Assembly (NCBI GenBank): GCA_017577925.1
Contig: PKQU01000020.1
Span: forward strand, 1-16,255
Length of the DNA: 16,255 nucleotides
Source of the DNA: Bacillota bacterium
GTDB taxonomy: Bacteria; Bacillota; Bacilli; Calditerricolales; Calditerricolaceae
Direction of reading: 5' to 3'
Shown here: positions 1-7,339 of the stretch, piece by piece
How positions within the stretch are numbered: the first letter of the stretch is position 1
Layout of the letters: the number at the start of each line of letters is the position of its first letter
Made by a program: the position numbers and the translations under genes
Notes under the pieces: model-generated
The model's database searches: none
What the model was told of the DNA's origin: nothing
The model's input: the letters and a program-made list of their open reading frames with translations, nothing else

Positions 1-621
1 CTGGGCGTGGCGTGGAGCGAAATCGTGCTGACCACGTTCCTCCTGAACTTGCGTCACCTGCTCATGACGGCAGCCCTTTCCCGGCGCATCGAGCCGGGCG
101 TGCCGAAACCGCTGCGCGCGCTCGTGGCCTACGGCGTGACGGACGAAACCTTTGCCGTCGCGTCCCTCGAGCCGGACGCCACGCTGCGCCCCGCCTTCCT
201 GCTGGGACTGGGTACCATCGCCTTTACCGCGTGGAACATCGGCACGGCCCTCGGGCTGGTCGCCGGGGCAGCCCTTCCCGAGGCGTTGCAAGCCAGCCTG
301 GGCATCGCCCTGTACGCCATGTTTCTCGGCCTTGTGATCCCGCCGATGCGCATCTCCCGCTCCGTGGCCGCCGTCGCCGCCACAGCCGCCCTCACCCACG
401 CCGCCTTGGCCACCCTCACTGCCGTGCCGCTATCGCCAGGCTGGCGCATCGTGCTGGCCACCGTCGTCGGCGCCGCCGTGGGCACCGTCCTCATGGAGGA
501 CCGCGAAGGCGGCAAGAAACCGCGCGCGTCCTCAGCCGCCACGAAGAAGAAGGTTTCCGCGGGGCAAGGAATCCCCCATCCCCAGAACGCGGCAACGTCC
601 ACCAAGGAGGTAAGACCGTGA
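1..621 (+). CDS. azlC: AzlC family branched-chain amino acid exporter, large subunit (5' end outside window)
   Basis: This is the larger subunit of the two-part AzlCD permease, which exports branched-chain amino acids and analogues across the cytoplasmic membrane. The reading frame is open at the left edge, so roughly the first 30-50 residues of the usual ~230-240 are missing and 206 are visible. Family hallmarks are an N-L-R-H-L-L motif (TTFLLNLRHLLMTAALSRR) and V-T-D-E-T-F-A-V shortly after it. Several hydrophobic segments follow. The last ~40 residues form an unusual hydrophilic tail rich in K, R, S and A (MEDREGGKKPR onward). The stop overlaps the azlD start (GTGA, 618-621), which indicates translational coupling. 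The assignment rests on these motifs and on the adjacent azlD. Confidence 0.9.
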   Translation: MGVAWSEIVLTTFLLNLRHLLMTAALSRRIEPGVPKPLRALVAYGVTDETFAVASLEPDATLRPAFLLGLGTIAFTAWNIGTALGLVAGAALPEALQASLGIALYAMFLGLVIPPMRISRSVAAVAATAALTHAALATLTAVPLSPGWRIVLATVVGAAVGTVLMEDREGGKKPRASSAATKKKVSAGQGIPHPQNAATSTKEVRP

Positions 622-932
622 ACGACACAACCGCCCTGCTGGCCCTCATTGCAGCGATGGGACTGGTGACCTACCTGCCGCGCATGTTGCCGCTCGTTTT
701 CCTGCCGGGGCGCGCGTGGTCGCCGGTTGTGGAGCGTTTTTTCCGTTTCCTCCCCTACGCCGCCCTCGGCGCCCTCATCGTGCCCGGGGTGTTCACCGCC
801 ACGGGGCATCCCGCATCCGCCACCGTTGGCGCGCTGGCGGCAGCAGCCCTCGCATGGCGTCGTGCCCATCTCCTCCTCGTCGTGGCCGCCGGCATCGCCG
901 GGGCACTGGCTGTCGACCTCATGATCCGGTAA
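618..932 (+). CDS. azlD: AzlD family branched-chain amino acid exporter, small subunit
   Basis: This 104-residue membrane protein is the small partner of AzlC. It starts at GTG 618 inside the azlC stop (4-base overlap). A strong AAGGAGGT ribosome binding site at 604-611 lies inside the azlC coding region. The typical AzlD layout is visible: an N-terminal hydrophobic segment ending in TYLPRMLPLVFL, then a second block RFFRFLPYAALGALIVPGVF, then an alanine-rich pair of membrane segments to the C terminus (LAVDLMIR). Length and order match the family. No downstream + strand gene follows; a large hairpin lies just after the stop. AzlC and AzlD are known to be needed together for export. Confidence 0.92.
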   Translation: MNDTTALLALIAAMGLVTYLPRMLPLVFLPGRAWSPVVERFFRFLPYAALGALIVPGVFTATGHPASATVGALAAAALAWRRAHLLLVVAAGIAGALAVDLMIR

Positions 933-940
933 CAGCATGA

Positions 941-996
941 CGGCGGGCAAGACGCGCACCGGCTTGACGCGCCGGATCTCCACGTCTTGCCCGCCG
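941..996. terminator. Large GC-rich stem-loop between convergent genes
   Basis: A perfect 14-bp inverted repeat (CGGCGGGCAAGACG at 941-954, its complement at 983-996) encloses a second small hairpin (CCGGC 959-963 with GCCGG 971-975). It starts 8 bases after the azlD stop and ends 13 bases before the end of the opposing decayed methyltransferase. The position suits a bidirectional transcription stop. Neither strand has a clear run of T after the stem, so it is not a textbook intrinsic terminator and could also act as an mRNA 3' stabiliser. Confidence 0.55.
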
Positions 997-1009
997 GTAT
1001 TGCCCCGCG

Positions 1010-1304
1010 TCAATCCGGGACGCGGATGTTTTCAGTCGCCTCGGCTTTCACGCGCGCCACCGCGAACCCGTCGTCGAGGGGTAGCAACGTGGCCTCCAGG
1101 CGCGGATGGGAGACCAGGCGCTCATGAAACGCGCGGATGCCCCGCGTCGCACCCCGACCAGCTTCACGAGCAAATGCAACAGCCGCCCCAACCGGGGCGT
1201 CACGGAAATCTCCGGCATCCCCGCGCGGCAATCCCCGCGCGCACCGCGCGCAGCACCTCGTCTTCCCGCACAAACCACCGCTCGATGTACGCCTCCCGGC
1301 TCAC
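1010..1304 (-). pseudogene. Remnant of a SAM-dependent O-methyltransferase (family 3), core deleted and frameshifted
   Basis: Three short blocks in three different reading frames line up in order with the ends of a family 3 (YrrM / catechol-type) O-methyltransferase. Block A starts at GTG 1304 and reads SREAYIERWFVREDEVL to AARG. Block B starts at about 1218 and reads MPEISVTPRLGRLLHLLVKL. Block C reads RGIRAFHERLVSHPRLEAT and then DDGFAVARV, ending at the stop 1010-1012. Blocks A and B are separated by a one-base loss at a run of four C (1219-1222, + strand). Blocks B and C join near 1144-1150, where the ~100-residue SAM-binding core normally sits. A purine-rich GGGGGAGGG lies upstream of the GTG. 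What remains cannot bind SAM. The family call is from remembered consensus, not a search. Confidence 0.72.
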
Positions 1305-1352
1305 GCGCTCCCTCCCCCGATTCCTAACGCATATCCCCCACCCTCGCAGCAG

Positions 1353-2042
1353 TCACAGGGTCAGCGACTGCCCGCTTTCCAACACCACGCCGTTAATGCC
1401 CTTCTCCTTCAGCGCCTGAACAAAGGCGTGGGCATCCTGCTCGATGAGCGGGAAGGTGTTGTAGTGGATGGGCACCACCGTCTTGGCCTTCACCCATTCC
1501 GCGGCCAAGAGCGCATCCTCGGGCCCCATCGTGAAGTTGTCACCGATGGGCAAGAACGCCACGTCCGGCGCATGCCGCTCGCCAATCAGCTTCATGTCGC
1601 CAAAGAGCGCCGTATCCCCGGCGTGGTAGATCGTCTTGCCTCCAAGAGACAGCAGAATGCCCGCCGGCATCCCGGTGTAGACGATCCGGCGTCCCTCCTC
1701 CTCCACAAAACTCGACCCGTGAAACGCGGGGGTAAACTTCACGCGAAAGACTCCAAAATCGCGCGCCCCCCCGATGTGCATCGGATGGACGGAAACCCCT
1801 TGCCAAGACAGGTAGGTGGCCAGCTCAAAGACGGCCACCACCGTCGCCCCAGTGCGTTTGGCGATGGCCACCGCGTCCCCCACATGGTCGCCGTGGCCGT
1901 GGGTGAGCAGGATGAAATCGGCGGACAGCTCTTCCGGCTGCACCTTGGCCAGCGGGTTGCCCGTGACAAACGGGTCAATGAGGATGGTTTTCCCTTCGTG
2001 GCGCACCTCCACAAAGCTGTGCCCGTGGTACACCAGTTCCAT
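1353..2042 (-). CDS. UPF0173 family metal-dependent hydrolase (metallo-beta-lactamase fold)
   Basis: The protein is 229 residues, the normal length for UPF0173 (YtkL-like) hydrolases. It has the dinuclear-metal signature LTHGHGDHVGDA (H48, H50, D52, H53). Other likely metal ligands are H108 in FTPAFHGSS, D143 in YHAGDTALFGD, and H193 in VVPIHYNTFP. This is the single-domain, cytoplasmic version, with no signal peptide. The substrate of this widely conserved family is not established. The ATG at 2042 is preceded by a GGGAGGG-type ribosome binding site. It lies 48 bases upstream of the decayed methyltransferase and 119 bases downstream of the yheB-like gene on the same strand, so the three may once have been cotranscribed. 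Confidence 0.93.
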   Translation of the reverse strand: MELVYHGHSFVEVRHEGKTILIDPFVTGNPLAKVQPEELSADFILLTHGHGDHVGDAVAIAKRTGATVVAVFELATYLSWQGVSVHPMHIGGARDFGVFRVKFTPAFHGSSFVEEEGRRIVYTGMPAGILLSLGGKTIYHAGDTALFGDMKLIGERHAPDVAFLPIGDNFTMGPEDALLAAEWVKAKTVVPIHYNTFPLIEQDAHAFVQALKEKGINGVVLESGQSLTL

Positions 2043-2161
2043 GACGATCCCTCCCGAAACGGCGTGTTTCCGGTTTGCTTTCCACGTTCACGCTATTCTC
2101 TAATTTCGCGATCCATGCCCCGTTTCCTGCTCCGTAGCCTTGTTGCGTTCCGCCGCACGGC

Positions 2162-3313
2162 CTATCCCAGTCCCCACAGGATGACCGTCTGCACCGCACC
2201 AACCACGCCGCCAATCACGGCCCCGATCCAGGTGATCCACCGCAGTTCACGTCCGGCCACCTCGACGATCCGCGCCTCCAGTTCCGGGAGCGAGAAGGCT
2301 TCCACTTCCTCTCGAACCGCTTCGGCCAGCGGCAGCGACCCGAGAAGCCGGTCTGCGCGCGCGGCAAGCCCGTCAAGAATCGCCAGCACGGCGGCAGGGA
2401 TCCACACGTCCACCACCCGGGCGGGCAAGAGGCGGCCCATCTCGGCCAAAGTCACCTCTGCCCAACGGGGAGAGGCCAGCAGGCGAAGGAGGCGCGTCAC
2501 CAGGTGGCTTCCGGGCCGTTCCGGCAGCATCGTGACAAACGTCACCGCCGGACACCGCCAGAGCTCGGTCACCAGCGCGCGCAGCAGGCGGGCCAGCGCA
2601 TCCTCCGCCGCCGGTCGCCTCAACCTGTCCGCGAGGACGCGGGACAATCCAAGCGCCACCCGCTCCTCCGGCAGCAGGGCACCGGCAAGCGCCCCCACCA
2701 CGCCACGTTGGGCAACCGCCTCCCGAACGATCCGGGCCAGCGCCCGCCGTCCTTTCTCGCTGGCCAGAAAATCCGCCAGCAGGCGCGCCACATGCGGTGC
2801 TGCCCGCTCGGCCAGCCGCTCCACCCCCACCCGCACGTTTGGCGGCACGAGCGCGCCGATGGGTTGCGCGCCCGCGCCCACCAGCCGGCGCCGGAGGACC
2901 GCCGTTGCCACCGTTTCCCCCTCGCGCACGAGACGTAAAAAGAGCCGCAGCCCTGTCCGCCGCACCTCGCCCGGCAAGGCCGCTACAATGTCGCACAGCG
3001 GACGCTCGTCGGTCAGGGCGCGGCGCAGGCACCTACGGACCCACGCGGTGACGGCGTTACGCCACGCCGGGCTGGCCATGGCCCGCCGCAGCCCCTTGGC
3101 GGTGACGAGGTGGCGGGCCACCAGTTCCCCCAGCTGCCGGGCCAACGCACCGTGTCGCTTGGGAATCAGGCCGGGGGTAAACGGCAGGGTCCACTGCCCA
3201 ATCCGCCACGGCCTGTGCGGCCGAAACAACATGCGAATCGCCAGGTAATTGGTAGCCCCGCCAATAAACGCCCCCATGAGCGTCCCAAATCCAATCCCCA
3301 GCACTTCGTTCAC
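2162..3313 (-). CDS. yheB: DUF445 family membrane protein, YheB-like
   Basis: This 383-residue protein matches the DUF445/YheB family in layout. An N-terminal membrane segment runs into GGATNYLAIRMLFRPHRPW (about 18-36), followed by the signature PFTPGLIPKRHGALA (about 44-58). A long arginine/alanine-rich soluble middle follows, and a C-terminal membrane helix closes the protein (WITWIGAVIGGVVGAVQTVI, about 360-379). The start is GTG at 3313 with GAGGAGG at 3327-3321 on the minus strand. It is divergently placed next to the yheC/yheD-like array, the same neighbourhood as yheB-yheC-yheD in Bacillus subtilis, which supports the name. Biochemical function is unknown; a membrane role linked to the neighbouring array is inference. 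Confidence 0.88.
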   Translation of the reverse strand: MNEVLGIGFGTLMGAFIGGATNYLAIRMLFRPHRPWRIGQWTLPFTPGLIPKRHGALARQLGELVARHLVTAKGLRRAMASPAWRNAVTAWVRRCLRRALTDERPLCDIVAALPGEVRRTGLRLFLRLVREGETVATAVLRRRLVGAGAQPIGALVPPNVRVGVERLAERAAPHVARLLADFLASEKGRRALARIVREAVAQRGVVGALAGALLPEERVALGLSRVLADRLRRPAAEDALARLLRALVTELWRCPAVTFVTMLPERPGSHLVTRLLRLLASPRWAEVTLAEMGRLLPARVVDVWIPAAVLAILDGLAARADRLLGSLPLAEAVREEVEAFSLPELEARIVEVAGRELRWITWIGAVIGGVVGAVQTVILWGLG

Positions 3314-3347
3314 CGCAGCGCCTCCTCATGGTCGAGCCCGATCCGCG

Positions 3348-3376
3348 CACCGGCCCGCGCAAGCCTACATACGATA
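3348..3376 (+). promoter_or_regulatory. Candidate sigma-K type (mother-cell) promoter for the YheCD array
   Basis: CACC at 3348-3351, a 16-base spacer, and CATACGATA at 3368-3376 match the sigma-K consensus (mACm, 16-17 bases, CATAnnnTA). The -10 also resembles sigma-E (CATACANT), but no sigma-E -35 is seen. The -10 lies 40 bases upstream of the first ATP-grasp start, and this is the only AT-rich patch in the 103-base divergent region. Late mother-cell expression would suit coat-associated proteins. This is motif matching only. Confidence 0.45.
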
Positions 3377-3416
3377 CAGTAGCCAATCGGGAGACAAAGA
3401 AGGGGACGGTGGCGTC

Positions 3417-4838
3417 ATGCTCGTGATGCGCGTGTTCATCCAAATCGATGCGGATACCGGGAAACCCCCCACCATCATCTTTCCCCAAAGCCTGGCGAAG
3501 CGTATGGCCCTTTCGACCTCGCTTCCCCTGCGCGTCTCCTTTGGCTCGCGCCAAGCAGCAGCGGCGGTGGCCATCGGCGGCAGCTCGACGGCACTCATCC
3601 GCCTCAACCAGCCGCTCGCGCAAACCTTGTGCCTTCCGGGACCGCGCTTGGCGCACATTGTGTATTTCCGAGACGAGCATCGCCTCGATCTCGGGCCAAT
3701 CCTGGGGGTGTTGGTCTCCCGGGCGTACGAAAACGAACCGGCGCGCCCCTTTGGTCATTTTACCCCGTTCTTTCTCGAACTGATCGCCAGCGGCGCGCGG
3801 CACGGTATGCTGGTCTACGCCTTTACAGCGGAGGACGTCGCAACCAACCCGTCCACCATTTGTGGATGGATCTACCGCCACAACGCCTTTCACCGCGTCC
3901 ACCTGCCCCTGCCGCACGCTGTCTACAACCGGCTTTCGTCCCGGCTCAGCGAAGGGACCGCCGCCAGCCAAAAGCTCCTTCTTCAGTTGCGAAACGGCGG
4001 CGTGGCCATTTTCAACGAACGGTTTCTCGACAAATGGACGGTACATCGCAAGCTGGCCGCCGTTCCTGAACTGGCACCGCATTTGCCCGATACGCGCTTC
4101 TATCAGGGACCGGCCACGGTTAAGGAATTGCTCGACCGCTATGGCCTCGTCTACCTCAAGCCGTCAAACGGCAGCTTGGGGCGGGGCATCTACCGCATCA
4201 GCAAGGAGCGCCGGCGGTTTGTGGTCTCGTACACCACGCTGTCGGGCACGATACGACGCGTCTTTTCGCGTTGGGCACAGGCGGCGCAGTTTTTGGTGCC
4301 TCGGCTCGGCAAACGGCCGTATCTCGTGCAACAGGGGCTCCTGTTCCTCACCTACCAGCAAGCACCGGTCGACTTTCGCGTGCTGGTGCAAAAAGGGCGA
4401 ACCGGTGCGTGGGGCGTCACCTCGATCGTGGCGCGCACCGGTCCGGCCGGTGGCATCGTGACCAACCTCGCCCGCGGCGGGGCATCCCTTCCAGCTGCAC
4501 AGGCGCTGACACAAGCCTTGCCCCTTTCGGCCCCACGCCCGTCGCTCACCGCCCTGCGCCAAAAAGCCCTTCTCGTGGCCAAAAGCATCGAGCAGACCAT
4601 ACCGGGACACTTCGCCGAGCTGGGGATCGATCTGGCCGTCGATGTACATGGGAAAATATGGGTCATTGAAGCCAACGCCAAGCCGTCAAAAACCGAGGAA
4701 CGGCCGGACGAACCGGGATCGCCTGCGGCGTTACCCCGCCCGCGACCTTCCGCCCTCCGCCTGGCCGATTATGCATGGTACGTGTACCGCCAACAGATCA
4801 CGAGGAGCGAACCAACATGGCCACCTGGATTGCGCTAG
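3417..4838 (+). CDS. YheD-type ATP-grasp protein, copy 1 of 4
   Basis: This 473-residue YheC/YheD-family ATP-grasp protein is annotated in Bacillus as endospore coat-associated. The first ~90 residues are a beta-rich N-terminal domain ending in the family motif LGPILGVL (92-99). The ATP-grasp region then shows DKW (205-207), VYLKPSNGSLGRGIYR (245-260, lysine plus glycine-rich loop), PYLVQQGL (301-308) and DFRVLVQK (319-326). GGIVTNLARGG follows at 345-355. The metal/ATP segment is ELGIDLAVD (401-409) plus EANAKP (418-423), so the expected catalytic residues are present. ATG 3417 was chosen because AAGGGGAC lies at 3400-3406; ATG 3426 is an alternative. The C-terminal ~50 residues are proline-rich and specific to this copy. 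The reaction is presumably ATP-dependent carboxylate-amine ligation; the substrate is unknown. Confidence 0.9.
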   Translation: MLVMRVFIQIDADTGKPPTIIFPQSLAKRMALSTSLPLRVSFGSRQAAAAVAIGGSSTALIRLNQPLAQTLCLPGPRLAHIVYFRDEHRLDLGPILGVLVSRAYENEPARPFGHFTPFFLELIASGARHGMLVYAFTAEDVATNPSTICGWIYRHNAFHRVHLPLPHAVYNRLSSRLSEGTAASQKLLLQLRNGGVAIFNERFLDKWTVHRKLAAVPELAPHLPDTRFYQGPATVKELLDRYGLVYLKPSNGSLGRGIYRISKERRRFVVSYTTLSGTIRRVFSRWAQAAQFLVPRLGKRPYLVQQGLLFLTYQQAPVDFRVLVQKGRTGAWGVTSIVARTGPAGGIVTNLARGGASLPAAQALTQALPLSAPRPSLTALRQKALLVAKSIEQTIPGHFAELGIDLAVDVHGKIWVIEANAKPSKTEERPDEPGSPAALPRPRPSALRLADYAWYVYRQQITRSEPTWPPGLR

Positions 4839-5941
4839 GTGTTCTTTCCTTCGCCACGAGGGCCACATCCGCACCCTTCCCCTTTGCCGAAGGGGCGTTT
4901 TTCACGCAATTGGCGAAAGCTGGGCAGGAACGCAAGATCCAGGTACTGGTCCTGGATCCGCGGTCCGTTCACCCGGGCACGCGGCACGCCTCCGGTTACG
5001 GCTGGCAAAAGGGGCAATGGCAACGCGCGTCCGTCGAATTGCCCGCCTTGCTGTACGATCGCTGCTACTACCCCAGTCGCGCCGCATACCGTCGCCTTGC
5101 GCCTTTCGTGGCGGCGATCAAGGCCCTGCCCCACGTCACGTTCCTCGGCCACGGCCTGCCACACAAATGGGCCGTCTACCGAATGCTGCGCACCGCACCC
5201 GCGCTGCGGCCCTATCTGCCGGAAACGGCTCCCTTATCCACGGCGGCACAGCTCCGCCTTTGGCTTCGCCGTCACGGAAGCATCGTTGTCAAACCGCGCG
5301 GCGGGGCGCAGGGACGGGGCGTGCTTCGCGTGAAACCAGAGGGAGGCGGATGGCACGTGGTCGGCCGGGACAGCCGCAACCGCCCCGTGGCCCTGCACAT
5401 CGCCAGCATCGAGGCACTGTGGGCACATCTTTTGCCGCTGCACCGCTCCAGCTCCCTGATTATCCAGCCATACCTTGCCCTGCACACCGCCAACCAAACC
5501 CCCTTCGACCTCCGCGTGCTGGTGCAAAAAGACGGTACGGGCACCTGGCAGCTGACGGGAACTGCCGTGCGCGCCGGCCAACCCGGCAGCCTGACCGCCA
5601 ATCTCCACGGCGGCGGGACCGCACTGGCCACGAAACCGTTCCTGGACGCTCACTATCCTCCCCAAACGGTGGCCGCCATCACCGAACAGGTCCACACCAT
5701 CGCCGCCATCGTGCCCCGCCACCTGGAAGCGCTCCACGGGCGGCTGTTTGAGCTCGGCATTGACTTGGGCATCGAACCCGACGGCCGCGTGTGGATCCTG
5801 GAGGTCAATTCCAAGCCCGGGCGTGCTTCCTTTTGGCACACGGGCGATCGGAAAGCCGCACAGTTGTCGGTGTTGCGCCCCTTGGAATACGCCCGCTGGC
5901 TGTCGGCGAGTCCCCCACGTACAGGAGGCCGCTTTTCATGA
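4817..5941 (+). CDS. YheC-type ATP-grasp protein (lacks the N-terminal domain), copy 2 of 4
   Basis: This 374-residue protein, close in length to YheC, begins directly at the ALGVLSF motif and so lacks the ~90-residue N-terminal domain of its neighbours. ATP-grasp elements in order are HKW (116-118), IVVKPRGGAQGRGVLRV (156-172), LIIQPYLAL (214-222) and FDLRVLVQK (230-238). NLHGGGTAL (262-270), ELGIDLGIE (312-320) and EVNSKPGR (329-336) follow. All key acidic and lysine positions look intact. The ATG at 4817 follows GAGGAG at 4802-4807 and overlaps the previous gene by 22 bases, so translation is probably coupled. An in-frame upstream GTG gives a longer form starting inside copy 1, but it is poorly placed. 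Its role beside the longer YheD forms may be structural or a separate ligation step. Confidence 0.9.
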   Translation: MATWIALGVLSFATRATSAPFPFAEGAFFTQLAKAGQERKIQVLVLDPRSVHPGTRHASGYGWQKGQWQRASVELPALLYDRCYYPSRAAYRRLAPFVAAIKALPHVTFLGHGLPHKWAVYRMLRTAPALRPYLPETAPLSTAAQLRLWLRRHGSIVVKPRGGAQGRGVLRVKPEGGGWHVVGRDSRNRPVALHIASIEALWAHLLPLHRSSSLIIQPYLALHTANQTPFDLRVLVQKDGTGTWQLTGTAVRAGQPGSLTANLHGGGTALATKPFLDAHYPPQTVAAITEQVHTIAAIVPRHLEALHGRLFELGIDLGIEPDGRVWILEVNSKPGRASFWHTGDRKAAQLSVLRPLEYARWLSASPPRTGGRFS

Positions 5942-7290
5942 GCACGATTCGCGTCGCCCTCCAGCGCCATGCGATCGCCAAACCGGTTGTGTACCTCTCG
6001 TCGCCCGTTCTGCGTTCCCTGAACCTCGCGCCTGGCCAAACGCTGTCCGTGCGCTTGGGCCAGCGGTCGATCCTCGTCACCCTGCGCCAGCATCGGGGAT
6101 CCGCCTCCACCGCCGTACTCGGCACACCGGTATGGAACGAGTTGGTCGTCCCCCACGGCGGTCCGGTTCACCTGCAGGTCAGCGACGACACCCTTTGCCT
6201 CGGACCGGTCGTCGGCATCCTCACGACCGGCCGCATGCCCCGCCCCGATCAACCTTTTGGCCTGCGCAGCCCCTTTTTCCGCCACCTGCTGGCGATGGGT
6301 CCGGAAGTGGGATGCCTCTATTACGTCTTCACACCGGCGGATATCGACTGGGAAAACCGGCGCGTACGCGCCTCCTACTGGCGGGGAGGACAATGGCACA
6401 CCGGTTGGGCGCCGTTTCCCGACGTCGTCTACGATCGCGTGCCCAACCGCACGGCGGAAGCCCGTGAAGCCGTCCAACACGCCAAGCGCGGCCTCCGCGC
6501 CCTCGCCATCCCCATCTTCAATCCCGGATTCTTTCACAAATGGGAAATCCACCAGCGATTGCTCCGCTTTGCCGATATCCGCCCCCTTTTGCCGGAAACG
6601 GTCTTCATGCCCACGGTGGCGGACATTGTCCGGCTGCTGCACACCCATACTCGCGTCTACCTCAAACCGGCCGGCGGGAGCCTGGGGCTTGGGATCTACC
6701 TGTTTCTGCGCCATCCGCGCTGGGGACTCTTGGTCCGCTTTCGACGAGGAGAAAAAAACCTCCTCTACCGATTTTCGAGCGTCGGCGAGGCGTTGCGCCG
6801 CTTGGGCCTCACCCCGAGACTTCCCCGATACATCGCCCAGCAAGGCATCCAGCTGATTACCGTCCACGGTCGCCCGGTGGACTTTCGCGTGCACGCCCAC
6901 AAAACCCGTGCCGATCAGTGGATGGTGGTCGCCGTCGGCGCCAAGGTGGCGGGGCCGGGCTGCGTCACCACCCACCTGCGTACTGGGGGAAGGCTGATGG
7001 AAGCGGAAACGGTGCTCCGCGCGGCCTTCGGCGAACAAGCAGCCCACGTCTTGACGCGGATTGAACAGACTGCGCTGCGTCTGGCCCGCGCGCTGGAGGA
7101 ATCCTTCTCCGCCCCTGTCGGGGAACTCGGCTTTGATCTCGGCGTCGATCGCGCGGGAAACGTGTGGATGTTCGAAGCCAACGCCAAGCCGGGACGTTCG
7201 GTGTTCCACCACCCGAGCATGCGCGAGGCCGACCGCCTCTCTCGAAAGGCCCTCCTCGAATACGCCATGTACTTGGCCCATTTTGCTTGA
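5938..7290 (+). CDS. YheD-type ATP-grasp protein, copy 3 of 4
   Basis: This 450-residue protein has the full YheD layout. Its N-terminal domain contains LAPGQTLSVRLG (30-41) and the LGPVVGILTTG motif (88-98). HKWEIHQRL (200-208), VYLKPAGGSLGLGIYL (240-255) and RYIAQQGIQL (297-306) follow. Next come VDFRVHAHK (314-322), TTHLRTGG (344-351), GELGFDLGVD (395-404) and FEANAKPGR (412-420). It ends with HHPSM-type sequence and a short aromatic helix. The DFRVLVQK strand of copy 1 becomes DFRVHAHK here, keeping R and K but changing the hydrophobic positions, which may mean a shifted pocket. The ATG overlaps the copy 2 stop by 4 bases (ATGA, 5938-5941), with ACAGGAGG at 5921-5928 inside copy 2. It is therefore almost certainly translated with its neighbours. 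Confidence 0.9.
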   Translation: MSTIRVALQRHAIAKPVVYLSSPVLRSLNLAPGQTLSVRLGQRSILVTLRQHRGSASTAVLGTPVWNELVVPHGGPVHLQVSDDTLCLGPVVGILTTGRMPRPDQPFGLRSPFFRHLLAMGPEVGCLYYVFTPADIDWENRRVRASYWRGGQWHTGWAPFPDVVYDRVPNRTAEAREAVQHAKRGLRALAIPIFNPGFFHKWEIHQRLLRFADIRPLLPETVFMPTVADIVRLLHTHTRVYLKPAGGSLGLGIYLFLRHPRWGLLVRFRRGEKNLLYRFSSVGEALRRLGLTPRLPRYIAQQGIQLITVHGRPVDFRVHAHKTRADQWMVVAVGAKVAGPGCVTTHLRTGGRLMEAETVLRAAFGEQAAHVLTRIEQTALRLARALEESFSAPVGELGFDLGVDRAGNVWMFEANAKPGRSVFHHPSMREADRLSRKALLEYAMYLAHFA

Positions 7291-7339
7291 CCGGCATGCC
7301 GAACGCCGCCACCGCAACCCCTTCGAAAGGAGGACGTTT

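Noticed and set aside
1137..3248. 703-codon open frame on the plus strand
   Set aside because: It lies antisense to the UPF0173 hydrolase and the yheB-like gene, both of which have family motifs and ribosome binding sites. Its translation is low-complexity (R/S/A/P-rich), typical of shadow frames in GC-rich DNA.
3249..3416. In-frame extension of ATP-grasp copy 1 to ATG-like codons at 3249
   Set aside because: It overlaps the yheB-like coding region on the other strand, crosses the candidate promoter and adds non-conserved residues.
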